In this document: positions 1 through 7,732 of the stretch, one piece after another
Numbering within the stretch: position 1 is the first letter of the stretch
Layout: every line of letters begins with the position of its first letter
Assembly: GCA_045596905.1 (NCBI GenBank)
Contig: JAZODG010000031.1
Location: 1-36,369, forward strand
Reading direction: 5' to 3'
DNA length: 36,369 nucleotides
Origin: RGIG1681 sp045596905
Lineage (GTDB): Bacteria; Bacillota; Clostridia; Christensenellales; UBA1242
Notes under the pieces: generated by a model
Told to the model about the DNA's origin: nothing
Database searches by the model: none
The model's input: only the letters and a program-made list of their open reading frames with translations
Program-made: the position numbers and the translations under genes

Positions 1-654
1 AGTGTCAGAAATATAATAATTATCTTCGGCAGAACTATCTATTAAATTTTCAAGCTTGTTTGTAAATTTTTGTGGTTCTGGGAAACAAAAATTATCAATA
101 TTTATATTTAAATCTTTTCTAAAACCAATACAGTACCACCTTTCTCTATGTTGTGGAACATTGTAATCTTTTGCATTTAATACTTTGTATTTAAAATCAT
201 AACCCAATTCGGACAATGTGTTTAATATTGTTTGTAAAGTATTTCCATTATCATGATTTGTTATTCCCTTAACATTTTCAAGTATAAATGCTTTTGGTTT
301 TTTTTCTTTTATTATTCTTGCAACATCAAAAAACAATGTACCACGGGTATCATTAAATCCAAGTCTCTTTCCTGCTATTGAGAAAGATTGACAAGGAAAA
401 CCTGCACAAATTATATCGTGATTTGGAATATCTTTTTCATCTATTTTTGTTATATCGCCAAAAGGCACTTCGTTAAAATTTGCAGCATAAGTTTTTTGTG
501 CAAAAAGGTCTATATCTGAACTAAAGACACAATCGCAATTGTTTCGTTCAAAAGCTATACGAAAGCCACCCATTCCACAGAATAGGTCTATAAACTTAAA
601 CTTATCGTCACTGCACAAACTCGCTGTATCCCATAAGGTTAATTGTTTATACAT
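1..654 (-). CDS. C5-cytosine DNA methyltransferase, N-terminal 218 residues (C-terminus beyond left edge)
   Basis: Transfers a methyl group from S-adenosylmethionine to cytosine C5 in DNA. Visible motifs in order: motif I DLFCGMGGF near residue 23, motif IV GFPCQSFS with catalytic Cys about residue 88, motif VI ENVKG, motif VIII QHRERW. The target-recognition domain and motifs IX-X lie off the window. The ATG overlaps the end of the upstream methyltransferase by 8 nt (ATGTATAA), so translation is probably coupled. The N-terminus begins MYKQLTLWD; QLTLW resembles a beta-clamp-binding pentapeptide. Isoleucine is often ATA and leucine TTA, unlike the housekeeping neighbours, which suggests horizontal acquisition. 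Family assignment is certain; target sequence and any partner nuclease are unknown. Confidence 0.95.
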   Translation of the reverse strand, partial: MYKQLTLWDTASLCSDDKFKFIDLFCGMGGFRIAFERNNCDCVFSSDIDLFAQKTYAANFNEVPFGDITKIDEKDIPNHDIICAGFPCQSFSIAGKRLGFNDTRGTLFFDVARIIKEKKPKAFILENVKGITNHDNGNTLQTILNTLSELGYDFKYKVLNAKDYNVPQHRERWYCIGFRKDLNINIDNFCFPEPQKFTNKLENLIDSSAEDNYYISDT

Positions 655-1699
655 TTTTCTTATCTTTTAATCCTTTATAAATTTCTTCTGCAATTGCTTT
701 TCCAAGTAATGGTGGAACTGCATTTGCTAATTGTTGGTGTTGGTCTGAACCATTTCCTGTTAAAACAAAGTTATCATCAAATGACTGTAATCTCGCACAT
801 TCTCTAACTGTTAATATTCTATTTTCAGTTGGGTGAATTATCATTGCTTTTGCAGCATGTTTAATTGTAACAGATGGTTTTTTAGGGTCAAGTCTTTTAT
901 AAGCATTACTATAAGTGCCACCACCTGTCCCAAGCTCTTTTGGTATATCTTGCCAATTTCCACCTTGTGGAATAAACGACATTCTTTTAGTAACCAATTC
1001 GTTAGATTGTCTTCTCACATGATTACAAATATCTTTTCTACCAGCCATTTGTTTTTGAAAATCACAATCTGGTTCTAAATATTCATCTCCATTAGGGTCA
1101 ACATTTCCGATTGCTTGACCAACAGTAATATAATTTTCTTCAGTATATTTTGGTTCTGGATATTCCACATTATATTCTGGTTTTGTGATTATAAAAATAA
1201 CTCTTTTTCTTTGCTGTGGAACACCATAATCAGCAGCATTTAAAACTTTATATTTAACATTATACCCAAGATTGTTAAATTCTTCGGTTATTAATTTTTT
1301 AACATCTTTTCCGTCTTGTGTTGTCATAGAAAGTAATCCTACCACATTCTCAATAACAACAATTTTAGGATTAGTAATTTTTGTAACACGAACAACTTCT
1401 TCAAATAAAGAATTTCTTTTATCATCTTTCTTTCGCTGTCCTATCATACTAAAGCCTTGACAAGGTGGACCAGCAATTATTACATCAACTTTATCTTTAT
1501 ATTTATCCCAATAATCATCTGGAAGTTTTGTTAAGTCTTCATTTAATAACTCTGTTCCCGAATGGTTTTCTTTAAATGTATTAAGGGCTATATCCCAAAT
1601 ATCTGCACCGAGTATAACTTCAAAATTTTCAGTCATACTAAATCCGTAAGAAAAACCACCAATACCACAAAATAAATCTATGACTTTAAACTTATCCAT
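647..1699 (-). CDS. C5-cytosine DNA methyltransferase, complete (350 aa)
   Basis: Complete m5C DNA methyltransferase. Motif I DLFCGIGGFS is at residues 8-17, motif IV GPPCQGFS has catalytic Cys80, motif VI is IENVVG, motif VIII QRKRVIFI. A target-recognition region follows, then motif IX around TVRECARLQSF and motif X LANAVPPLLGKAIAEE. Length is normal for the family. The ATG has an AGGAG about 6 nt upstream and an extended -10 promoter behind it (TGTTATAAT, near 1727-1735). It overlaps a second m5C methyltransferase. Two tandem m5C enzymes often belong to type II systems with asymmetric sites, one enzyme per strand. A nuclease gene would be expected to the left but is not in the window. The pair could also be a solitary regulatory or defensive modification locus. 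Confidence 0.95.
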   Translation of the reverse strand: MDKFKVIDLFCGIGGFSYGFSMTENFEVILGADIWDIALNTFKENHSGTELLNEDLTKLPDDYWDKYKDKVDVIIAGPPCQGFSMIGQRKKDDKRNSLFEEVVRVTKITNPKIVVIENVVGLLSMTTQDGKDVKKLITEEFNNLGYNVKYKVLNAADYGVPQQRKRVIFIITKPEYNVEYPEPKYTEENYITVGQAIGNVDPNGDEYLEPDCDFQKQMAGRKDICNHVRRQSNELVTKRMSFIPQGGNWQDIPKELGTGGGTYSNAYKRLDPKKPSVTIKHAAKAMIIHPTENRILTVRECARLQSFDDNFVLTGNGSDQHQQLANAVPPLLGKAIAEEIYKGLKDKKNV

Positions 1700-1726
1700 T
1701 TTTACTCCTTTTCTAAAACTAAGAAT

Positions 1727-1735
1727 ATTATAACA
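1727..1735 (-). promoter_or_regulatory. Extended -10 promoter element for the methyltransferase pair
   Basis: On the minus strand the sequence TGT-TATAAT reads toward the methyltransferase start at 1699. The expected start site is about 20 nt before the AGGAG. No good -35 is visible, consistent with an extended -10 promoter. This is inferred from the motif only. Confidence 0.5.
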
Positions 1736-1795
1736 TAAACAAATTGAAAAATCCGCTAATTTTTAGTATTTTCTTTAATCAAATTTATAAGCACT

Positions 1796-1820
1796 AAAAA
1801 AAACCTTAGAAAGGTTTTTT
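1796..1820 (-). terminator. Rho-independent terminator after rdgB
   Basis: A 9-bp stem (AAAAACCTT / AAGGTTTTT) with a 3-nt loop is flanked by T-runs on either strand, so it can act in both directions. On the minus strand it lies 25 nt beyond the rdgB stop. A second small hairpin at 1826-1840 (TAGGCA / TGCCTA) sits between the stop and the main stem. Confidence 0.7.
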
Positions 1821-1844
1821 GTTTTTAGGCAATCTGCCTAGCTT

Positions 1845-2489
1845 TTATTTTTTGTTGATTGTCACACTATTAAACTTGAGCGTTCTATCAAAGTTTCTGT
1901 TGTATGGTGTAAGCCACTTTTTAAATTGTTCTGCAGCTCTGCTTCTATGAGAAACAGAGTTCTTTTCTTTTGCAGTTGCTTCGCCAAATGTCTTGTTAAG
2001 GTCTGCTGACTTAAAGATGCAGTCATATCCAAATGATGTGTCACCAATTTCTTCGGTTGTGATTTCACCATATGTTCTGCCGATAAACAATTTTGTGTCA
2101 GTTCTTGACATATAGCAAATAACACATTCAAAGTTTGCAGTTCTGTCAAGTTTGTTTTCCATTTTTGATAAAACCTTATCTCTGTTTGCTTGGTCATCAT
2201 GACTACCTGCATATCTTGCAGAATAAACACCTGGTTCACCACCCAAAACATGAATAAACAAACCTGAGTCGTCAGCAATGACTGGATAATCTTGTCCGTT
2301 TTCTCTCAAAAATTCACGAACTGTTTCAGCCTTGATTTTTGCATTTTGAACAAGAGTTGAACCAGTTTCATCAATTTCTCTATTAAACCCGATATCGGCA
2401 AGTGACAAAATTTTATATTGTCCACCCAAAAGCTCATTAAACTCTTCAATCTTGTGTTTATTCGCTGACGCTAGAACTAATTTTTCCAT
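1845..2489 (-). CDS. rdgB: RdgB/HAM1-type non-canonical purine NTP pyrophosphatase
   Basis: Hydrolyses ITP, dITP and XTP to the monophosphates and keeps deaminated purines out of DNA and RNA; cytosolic. The N-terminal SANKHK substrate-binding motif is at residues 8-13, the DDSG motif holds Asp73/Asp74, then follow YSARYAG, FGYDCIF (usually FGYDPIF) and SHRSRA (usually SHRGKA). At 214 residues it is slightly longer than typical. An upstream in-frame ATG at 2513 exists, but the ATG at 2489 is chosen because AGGAG sits 7 nt before it and the LVLASAN fold starts immediately. The start lies 32 nt inside the upstream PAP2 gene, so translation is probably coupled. It is the last gene of a hisS-PAP2-rdgB unit. 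Confidence 0.93.
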   Translation of the reverse strand: MEKLVLASANKHKIEEFNELLGGQYKILSLADIGFNREIDETGSTLVQNAKIKAETVREFLRENGQDYPVIADDSGLFIHVLGGEPGVYSARYAGSHDDQANRDKVLSKMENKLDRTANFECVICYMSRTDTKLFIGRTYGEITTEEIGDTSFGYDCIFKSADLNKTFGEATAKEKNSVSHRSRAAEQFKKWLTPYNRNFDRTLKFNSVTINKK

Positions 2490-3039
2490 TCTTTTTCTCC
2501 TTTTTTGAAACATAATATTTTATCAATAAATTTAACAAATAATGACATGCAATTGCAACTAATGCACCAATAATCCAACCAGTTACAACATCTGAAAAAT
2601 AGTGCACACACAAGCAAACTCTAGACAGGCCAATCATAAACGGATAAATAAACGATATGCCACCCCATTTTTTTGAAAACATGAAAATGGTCATTGCTAT
2701 CGCCATTGAATTTGCAGCATGTCCTGACGCCATTGAAAACGCTGGTGGCAATCTCATTCCTGCAAGTTCACATAACCCAGCAAGTTCAGGGGTTGAAACA
2801 AAAGGTCTTGGCCTTGCGATTAAAGGTTTTAATATCCAACTATTCAAAACCCACACCACACCACACGAAACAGCCATGAATAAGCCAATCTTTCGTGTCT
2901 TTTTGAAGCACAACAACAAAATTGTTATAGCCACAAAAGCCCAAAGATTGCCCAAAAAAGACATCAGCGCCCAAAATATGGCAAACGCTTTATTTGTATG
3001 GAATGTATTAAATATCCACTTAGATATGGCTAAGTCCAT
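2458..3039 (-). CDS. PAP2-family membrane phosphatase
   Basis: Integral membrane phosphatase of the PAP2 (phosphatidic acid phosphatase type 2) superfamily, 193 residues with about five hydrophobic segments. The three signature motifs are present: K71 to R78-P79 (KPLIARPRP), S104-G105-H106 (MASGHA) and R140-x5-H146-x3-D150 (SRVCLCVHYFSD). Likely substrates are lipid pyrophosphates or phosphates such as undecaprenyl pyrophosphate (as in BcrC) or phosphatidylglycerol phosphate; the sequence does not decide. It follows hisS by 14 nt with a GGGGG ribosome-binding site, and its end overlaps rdgB. Confidence 0.9.
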   Translation of the reverse strand: MDLAISKWIFNTFHTNKAFAIFWALMSFLGNLWAFVAITILLLCFKKTRKIGLFMAVSCGVVWVLNSWILKPLIARPRPFVSTPELAGLCELAGMRLPPAFSMASGHAANSMAIAMTIFMFSKKWGGISFIYPFMIGLSRVCLCVHYFSDVVTGWIIGALVAIACHYLLNLLIKYYVSKKEKKNGKISSSVSE

Positions 3040-3053
3040 ATTTCCCCCACGTA

Positions 3054-4310
3054 TTAAATATCTATAATTTTTGAAGTATCTGACATTTTAACAATTTGTT
3101 CATATCCATTTTGCTTCATTTTTTGAACAAAGTTGTTAAAGTTTTTAGGGAATGCAAAAGCAGAAACGTCATAACCAGCAGCAATGAGTTCTATCTTTTT
3201 TTGCATAATTTCTTCATATGTATTGTTCTTATCAAAAATAAGTGCAAGTTTTTTTGATGGTGTTTTGAAACCACGTTCAACCATGAGCATAACAACTGAA
3301 TACAATCCAATGCTGCAACCAACAGCAGGGATTGCTTGACCAGCAAACTTTTCAATCATCTTGTCATATCTTCCACCACCACCAAGTGCTCTGCCGAACT
3401 CTTCGTCATAAACTTCAAATACGGTGCCGGTATAATAACCTTGACCACGAATGATGGTTGACTCAAACACAACGTCAAAACCATCAACCTTAAAGCTGTT
3501 TGCTGTGTTAATAATAAGCTTAAGTGATGCCAAAATTTCTTCAGAAACACCAAGTTTTTCAAGTTTTTCAAAACTTTCTGCGTTATTTTTTGCAGTTTTT
3601 AAGTCTGCAAAAACAGCAATCAACTTTTTAACATTTTCTTCGTTATATTGTTTCTTTAAAAGTTCTGCTTGAACACCGTCAAAACCAATCTTGTCAAACT
3701 TGTCAAGCTCAACACAAACATCAACAACGTTTTCAATATCAAAACCTGATTTTGTGATTAACTCATTCAAAAGTCGTCTGTCATTAACTTTGATTGTGAG
3801 CTTATTAAAACCAAGAGCTTTGTATGAACACATGTATGCATACAAAAGTTCAACTTCAGCAAGTGGACTGCCATCGCCAAGAATATCAATGTCACATTGT
3901 GTAAATTGACGAACTCTTCCCCTTTGTGGTCTTTCAGCTCTAAATGCTTCATCAATTTGAATAGACTTGAATGGAGCCGGCAACTTTTCTTTATTGTTAA
4001 TATAAAAACGAACAAGTGGAACGGTTAAGTCATAACGCAAACCTTCTTCAACAATGTCGCTTTCTTTTAAGTCTGGTTTTGACAAGTCAAGCTTATCTCC
4101 ACGCTTGATTGTTTTGAACATCAATTTTTGGTTATCACCAGAGTCGCCACTAGTGAGCAAGTTCAAGCTCTCAAGAATAGGGGTTTTTATTTGCAAAAAC
4201 CCATTTTGTTTATATGTTTTTAAAATAACCTGTTCAGCATAACTTCTAACATCCATTTCAGATGGCATATAGTCAACGGTGCCACGAACAGGATTTGTAT
4301 CAAATTTCAT
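3054..4310 (-). CDS. hisS: Histidyl-tRNA synthetase
   Basis: Class II aminoacyl-tRNA synthetase charging tRNA-His. At 418 residues the length is typical. The N-terminal RGTVDYMPSEM, the LRYDLTVPLVR segment (residues 91-101), motif 2 (FRAERPQRGRVRQFTQCD, residues 123-140), a glycine-rich GGGGRYDKM and motif 3 (PAVGCSIGLYSVVMLM) are all present, followed by a short anticodon-binding domain. The HisA histidine-binding motif, usually RGLDYYTG, reads RGQGYYTG at residues 288-295, so Leu-Asp is replaced by Gln-Gly while the Arg and both Tyr remain. A HisZ-like paralogue is unlikely because motif 2 is intact and a C-terminal domain is present. The RBS is AAGGA 9 nt upstream. Confidence 0.94.
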   Translation of the reverse strand: MKFDTNPVRGTVDYMPSEMDVRSYAEQVILKTYKQNGFLQIKTPILESLNLLTSGDSGDNQKLMFKTIKRGDKLDLSKPDLKESDIVEEGLRYDLTVPLVRFYINNKEKLPAPFKSIQIDEAFRAERPQRGRVRQFTQCDIDILGDGSPLAEVELLYAYMCSYKALGFNKLTIKVNDRRLLNELITKSGFDIENVVDVCVELDKFDKIGFDGVQAELLKKQYNEENVKKLIAVFADLKTAKNNAESFEKLEKLGVSEEILASLKLIINTANSFKVDGFDVVFESTIIRGQGYYTGTVFEVYDEEFGRALGGGGRYDKMIEKFAGQAIPAVGCSIGLYSVVMLMVERGFKTPSKKLALIFDKNNTYEEIMQKKIELIAAGYDVSAFAFPKNFNNFVQKMKQNGYEQIVKMSDTSKIIDI

Positions 4311-4336
4311 AATCTTTTCCTTCTTTGTTTAGTTTT

Positions 4337-4364
4337 ATTATAGCCATTTATAATTTTTTAACAA
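4337..4364 (-). promoter_or_regulatory. Promoter for the hisS-PAP2-rdgB unit
   Basis: Minus-strand TTGTTA, a 16-nt spacer and TATAAT lie about 27 nt upstream of the hisS ATG, between miaA and hisS. The -10 is perfect and the -35 matches at TTG. Assignment is by motif and spacing. Confidence 0.6.
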
Positions 4365-4382
4365 ATTATTTTAGGTTTTATT

Positions 4383-5255
4383 TTATTTTTTTAAAAATTC
4401 TGTAATAAGTGATTCTGCCCTTTCAGGCAAATGCGACTTCGCATCCAACCAAACAATATTCTTTTCTTTGTTATACCAAGTCTGTTGACGTTTAGCAAAA
4501 TGTCTTTCTTCTTTGAAGAGTTCTTCAAAAAATTGTTCGTATGACTCAAACTCACCATTTATAAATTTGATAATATATTTTGCTTCAAGACCGAGAGAAA
4601 CCAAAAAGTCTTGGCTAACACCTTTTCTAATCAAGCCCTTAATTTCTGCAATCATATGAGGCATTCTCATTTCAAGTCTAAGTTTGATTCTTTCATAAAT
4701 CTCTTCTCTTGACCACTGGATTCCAATTTGAAGAACATCATATCTAGGTTTGTTTTCTTGCTTTTCACCAATTTCTCTCTCTAAGAGTCTGATGAGCCTT
4801 CTATTGGTGATTTCATCAGGAAGTTCAAGTCCCTTTTCTTGACACATCTTAACAAGTTCTTCTTTTTCTAAGCTTTCAAGTTTTTCTCTGAGCTGTGTGT
4901 TTGGCTTGTCATTAGTCAATGCATAACCTTCAATCACACTTCTTGAATAAAGCCCGGTTCCACCAACCAAAAATGGCACTTTGTTTCGACTCAAAATATC
5001 ATCAATAGCTTCATATGCTTTTTGTTGAAAATCGAAAAGCGTAAATTGATTGCCAAGTTCGCACACATCAATCAAATGATGTTTAACCATTTCAAGCTCT
5101 TCTTTTGTAACCTTTCCTGAACACCAGTCAAGACCCCTATAAACCTGTCTTGAGTCAGCAGAAACAATCTCACCATTAAACTTTTGTGCAAGTTCAATGC
5201 CAAGACCACTTTTGCCTGACGATGTCAGACCAACAATAGCAATCAATTTTTCCAT
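4383..5255 (-). CDS. miaA: tRNA dimethylallyltransferase
   Basis: Adds a dimethylallyl group to N6 of A37 in tRNAs reading UNN codons. The P-loop GLTSSGKS is at residues 9-16, the conserved SADSRQVYRGLD follows at about 33-44, and VGGTGLYSRSVIEGY lies near residue 100. The C-terminal part carries the tRNA-binding insert and a HFAKRQQTWY element (RQ-TW motif of the family). At 290 residues it is slightly short, but the catalytic core is complete. The start has AAGGAG 7 nt upstream. It is the last gene of an apparent rlmD-sirtuin-ORF56-miaA run; hisS downstream has its own promoter. Confidence 0.95.
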   Translation of the reverse strand: MEKLIAIVGLTSSGKSGLGIELAQKFNGEIVSADSRQVYRGLDWCSGKVTKEELEMVKHHLIDVCELGNQFTLFDFQQKAYEAIDDILSRNKVPFLVGGTGLYSRSVIEGYALTNDKPNTQLREKLESLEKEELVKMCQEKGLELPDEITNRRLIRLLEREIGEKQENKPRYDVLQIGIQWSREEIYERIKLRLEMRMPHMIAEIKGLIRKGVSQDFLVSLGLEAKYIIKFINGEFESYEQFFEELFKEERHFAKRQQTWYNKEKNIVWLDAKSHLPERAESLITEFLKK

Positions 5256-5279
5256 AATTTTCTCCTTCGACTTTTATCT

Positions 5280-5450
5280 TTACCAATCATAAATTTTATG
5301 ACAACTTGATTTTATATCGTCATAAAAATCAAAATATTTTGTATTTTCGCTTAATTTTTTTGTCTTTTTCTTGTTTTTTTGCTTATTTTTATCATTAGAT
5401 GCATTATTTTGCGTTTTTTTAATTTCAATTTTTTCTGTATTATTTTCCAT
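5280..5450 (-). CDS. Hypothetical 56-residue lysine-rich protein
   Basis: Small ORF in the gap between the sirtuin gene and miaA, 13 nt after the sirtuin stop and 24 nt before the miaA start. The first two-thirds is a low-complexity Lys/Asn/Gln stretch; the C-terminus has an aromatic and acidic tail (KYFDFYDDIKS) ending in YDW. A weak GAG lies about 7 nt before the ATG. No family is recognised. It could be a genuine small basic protein or AT-rich spacer DNA that happens to be open; the operon fit and the non-random tail favour a gene slightly. Confidence 0.45.
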   Translation of the reverse strand: MENNTEKIEIKKTQNNASNDKNKQKNKKKTKKLSENTKYFDFYDDIKSSCHKIYDW

Positions 5451-5463
5451 TTTATCTCACAAT

Positions 5464-6228
5464 TTATTCTTCTGATTTTTGTTTTGGTGTTTTTGTTTCT
5501 TCAAGCAAAGCTATAACATTTTCAATTTTATCATTAATAACAAGGTCTGCAACATTATCATATGGCGTTGCTTGCAAGTTTATAAGCACCAACTTGTCAC
5601 CACCATAATAATTAATATATCTTGCAGCTGGGTGCACAACCAGGCTTGTTCCAACCACGATTAGCGCATCGGCATATTCTATTGCTTCTAGCGCTCCTTC
5701 AACAACATCTTCATAAAGACCTTCTTCATATAAAACAACTTTCGGTCTAACAATACCACCACACACATCGCACCTTGGAACTCCACTTTGCGCAAGCACA
5801 TAGTATAATCCAAACCTTTTGAAACAATCTTCGCAGAAATTTTGATGTATATTTCCATGAATATTAAAAACATTTTTGCTTCCTGCTTTTTCATGAAGAC
5901 CATCAATGTTTTGTGTCACAATAGCACCAAGCTTCCCTTTTTGCTCAAGTTCTGCGAAAAACTTATGTGCCACATTTGGTTCAGCATTTGCAAACACCAT
6001 ATGCTCTCTATAAAACTCAAAAAAATCTTCTGGTCTTTCTTTATAAAATGTATGAGAAATAACTGTTTCGGGCGAAACGCCATATTTGGTTAATCCTTGA
6101 TTATAAAGCCCACCGGCAGACCTGAAATCAGGAATGCCCGACGGAACACTTATTCCTGCACCAGTGAACAGCACAATGTTGTTTGACGACTCAATAATTT
6201 CTTTTAATTTTTTGATTTTTTCATTCAT
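5464..6228 (-). CDS. Sirtuin (NAD-dependent protein deacylase, SIR2/CobB family)
   Basis: Removes acyl groups from protein lysines using NAD, giving nicotinamide and O-acyl-ADP-ribose; cytosolic. Visible: the NAD-binding GAGISVPSGIPDFRS at residues 23-37, TQNIDGLHEKAG at 105-116, catalytic His124 in NIHGNIHQN, a Cys4 zinc site at Cys132, Cys135, Cys153 and Cys156, and VVGTSLVVHPAA near the C-terminus. Length 254 is normal. There is no Ala-Arg-Tyr-Arg pair of a typical desuccinylase that I can place, so deacetylase is the default guess. The ribosome-binding site is weak (GGTGC). It sits between an rRNA methyltransferase gene and a tRNA modification gene. Confidence 0.94.
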   Translation of the reverse strand: MNEKIKKLKEIIESSNNIVLFTGAGISVPSGIPDFRSAGGLYNQGLTKYGVSPETVISHTFYKERPEDFFEFYREHMVFANAEPNVAHKFFAELEQKGKLGAIVTQNIDGLHEKAGSKNVFNIHGNIHQNFCEDCFKRFGLYYVLAQSGVPRCDVCGGIVRPKVVLYEEGLYEDVVEGALEAIEYADALIVVGTSLVVHPAARYINYYGGDKLVLINLQATPYDNVADLVINDKIENVIALLEETKTPKQKSEE

Positions 6229-6289
6229 TTTTGCACCATTTATTATTTTTTCATATATTCAATGCAATTATTTTTAGATTTTTGCGTTT

Positions 6290-7633
6290 TTATTTCAACT
6301 TTAAACTAACCAGTGTTTCAACATTTGCTGTTTGTGGAAACATGTCATATGGCTGAATAAACTCAATGTTATATTTGTCTTTCAAACAAGACAGGTCTCT
6401 TGCCAGCGTTGCTGGTCCACAGGACAAATAAACAATTTGTTTTGGTTCACTTTCCAAAAGCGTATCAACAACCTTTTTATCAAGACCTTTTCTTGGTGGG
6501 TCAACCACAACTGCAAAGTCTCCTTTAAGCTCTTTTGCAAGTTTTGGAATCTCAATGGCACAATCACCGTTTATATTTGTTAAATTGTGCAAATTATTAA
6601 CAATTTTAAGTTTATTTGCATTTTCAGTTGCGTTTTTTATAATTTCAACACCAATAACATTGTTAGCATTTTTTGCCAAAATTGAAGACAACAACCCAGC
6701 ACCACTGTAAGCATCTATTATATTATTTTGCTGTCCAACTGTTTCAATAATTTTTTGATAAATCAAGTTTTTGATATGGTCATTAACCTGCATAAAGCTT
6801 CTATTGTTGATTTCATATTCTACACCGAAGTCGCTAAGTTTTAAGTTTTCAAGACCATATATATTTTCATCAAAATTGCCGAAAATAACGTTATTATTCA
6901 AATTATTTACATTTTTAACAACGCCAAAGCTATCAAATTGCGTTTTTAATAAATCGATTAACATATCAAATTTATTAAACTTTTTATCTGTGACAACCAC
7001 GGTTAAAATGAAAGACTCTGCATGCTCTCTAAGAACTATATGTTTAACCAAACCCTTTTTGGTCTGTTCGTTGTAAGCTGAAAGTTTTTCTTTTTGCATG
7101 AACTGTTTAAAGATTTCAACAATGGTTTTCACTCTTTCACTTTGAAGCAAGCAGTCATCAATCTCAATAATACGATGGCTGTTTTGTTGATACATACCAA
7201 TCTTTATTTCACCATTTTCTTCTTGAACTGGAAAGGCAAACTTGTTTCTATATCTAAACTCCTTGTCGCTTGCAATGGTTGGAAGAATCTCAGAATCAAT
7301 TTTTGCGTATTTTTTCAATGCATTTTCAACCATATTTTTCTTAAATTTCAACTGCTCATCATATTTCATATGTTGAACATTGCAACCACCACATTTTTTG
7401 AAGTATGGACATGGAGCATCAACTCTGTCTTTGCATGGCTCTATAATTTTGATAACCTTTGCAACCATAAAAGAATGTTTGTCGTTGATAATATGAACTA
7501 GCACCTTTTCTTTTGGGAGTGCAAAAGGCACGAAAATGACTATGCCGTCATAAACAGCAATACCTTCACCGTTGTCACCAAGTCTATCGATTTCAACAAT
7601 TATTTCATCATTTTTCTTCAACTTTTTTTCCAT
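6290..7633 (-). CDS. RlmD/RumA-type rRNA (uracil-C5)-methyltransferase
   Basis: SAM-dependent RNA m5U methyltransferase of the TrmA/RlmD family, 447 residues. An N-terminal TRAM domain precedes an iron-sulfur cysteine cluster (CPYFKKCGGC plus an earlier Cys). The Rossmann methyltransferase domain has DAYSGAGLL (motif I), VDPPRKGLD (motif IV) and YLSCGPATLARDL with the catalytic Cys. The TRAM domain and Fe-S site favour the 23S rRNA m5U enzyme (U1939 or U747) over TrmA, but the position modified cannot be told. An ATG two codons upstream (7639) is in frame; 7633 is preferred because GAGAT is then 7 nt away instead of abutting. Confidence 0.92.
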   Translation of the reverse strand: MEKKLKKNDEIIVEIDRLGDNGEGIAVYDGIVIFVPFALPKEKVLVHIINDKHSFMVAKVIKIIEPCKDRVDAPCPYFKKCGGCNVQHMKYDEQLKFKKNMVENALKKYAKIDSEILPTIASDKEFRYRNKFAFPVQEENGEIKIGMYQQNSHRIIEIDDCLLQSERVKTIVEIFKQFMQKEKLSAYNEQTKKGLVKHIVLREHAESFILTVVVTDKKFNKFDMLIDLLKTQFDSFGVVKNVNNLNNNVIFGNFDENIYGLENLKLSDFGVEYEINNRSFMQVNDHIKNLIYQKIIETVGQQNNIIDAYSGAGLLSSILAKNANNVIGVEIIKNATENANKLKIVNNLHNLTNINGDCAIEIPKLAKELKGDFAVVVDPPRKGLDKKVVDTLLESEPKQIVYLSCGPATLARDLSCLKDKYNIEFIQPYDMFPQTANVETLVSLKLK

Positions 7634-7649
7634 TTTCATCTCTTTTTTT

Positions 7650-7679
7650 AGTATATCATAATTTTTGATATTATTGCAA
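7650..7679 (-). promoter_or_regulatory. Promoter for the rlmD-sirtuin-miaA run
   Basis: Minus-strand TTGCAA, an 18-nt spacer and TATACT, with a TG one base before the -10 (extended -10). It lies about 16 nt upstream of the preferred start at 7633. Confidence 0.6.
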
Positions 7680-7698
7680 GTTTAACAACACGCAAACA

Positions 7699-7727
7699 AA
7701 AAAGCATATCCGAAAAGATATGCTTTT
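7699..7727 (-). terminator. Rho-independent terminator after the clamp-motif protein
   Basis: An 11-bp stem (AAAAGCATATC / GATATGCTTTT) with a 6-nt loop is followed by a T-run on the minus strand, just past the stop at 7733. It separates this gene from the rlmD promoter. Confidence 0.85.
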
Positions 7728-7732
7728 GTTTA

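Noticed and set aside
2490..2513. Longer rdgB start at 2513
   Set aside because: The extra eight residues (MFQKRRKR) are encoded over the AGGAG site that fits the ATG at 2489.
5256..5463. A regulatory RNA or riboswitch between the sirtuin gene and miaA
   Set aside because: No stable stem is visible; the stretch is mostly a 56-codon open frame rich in A on the coding strand.
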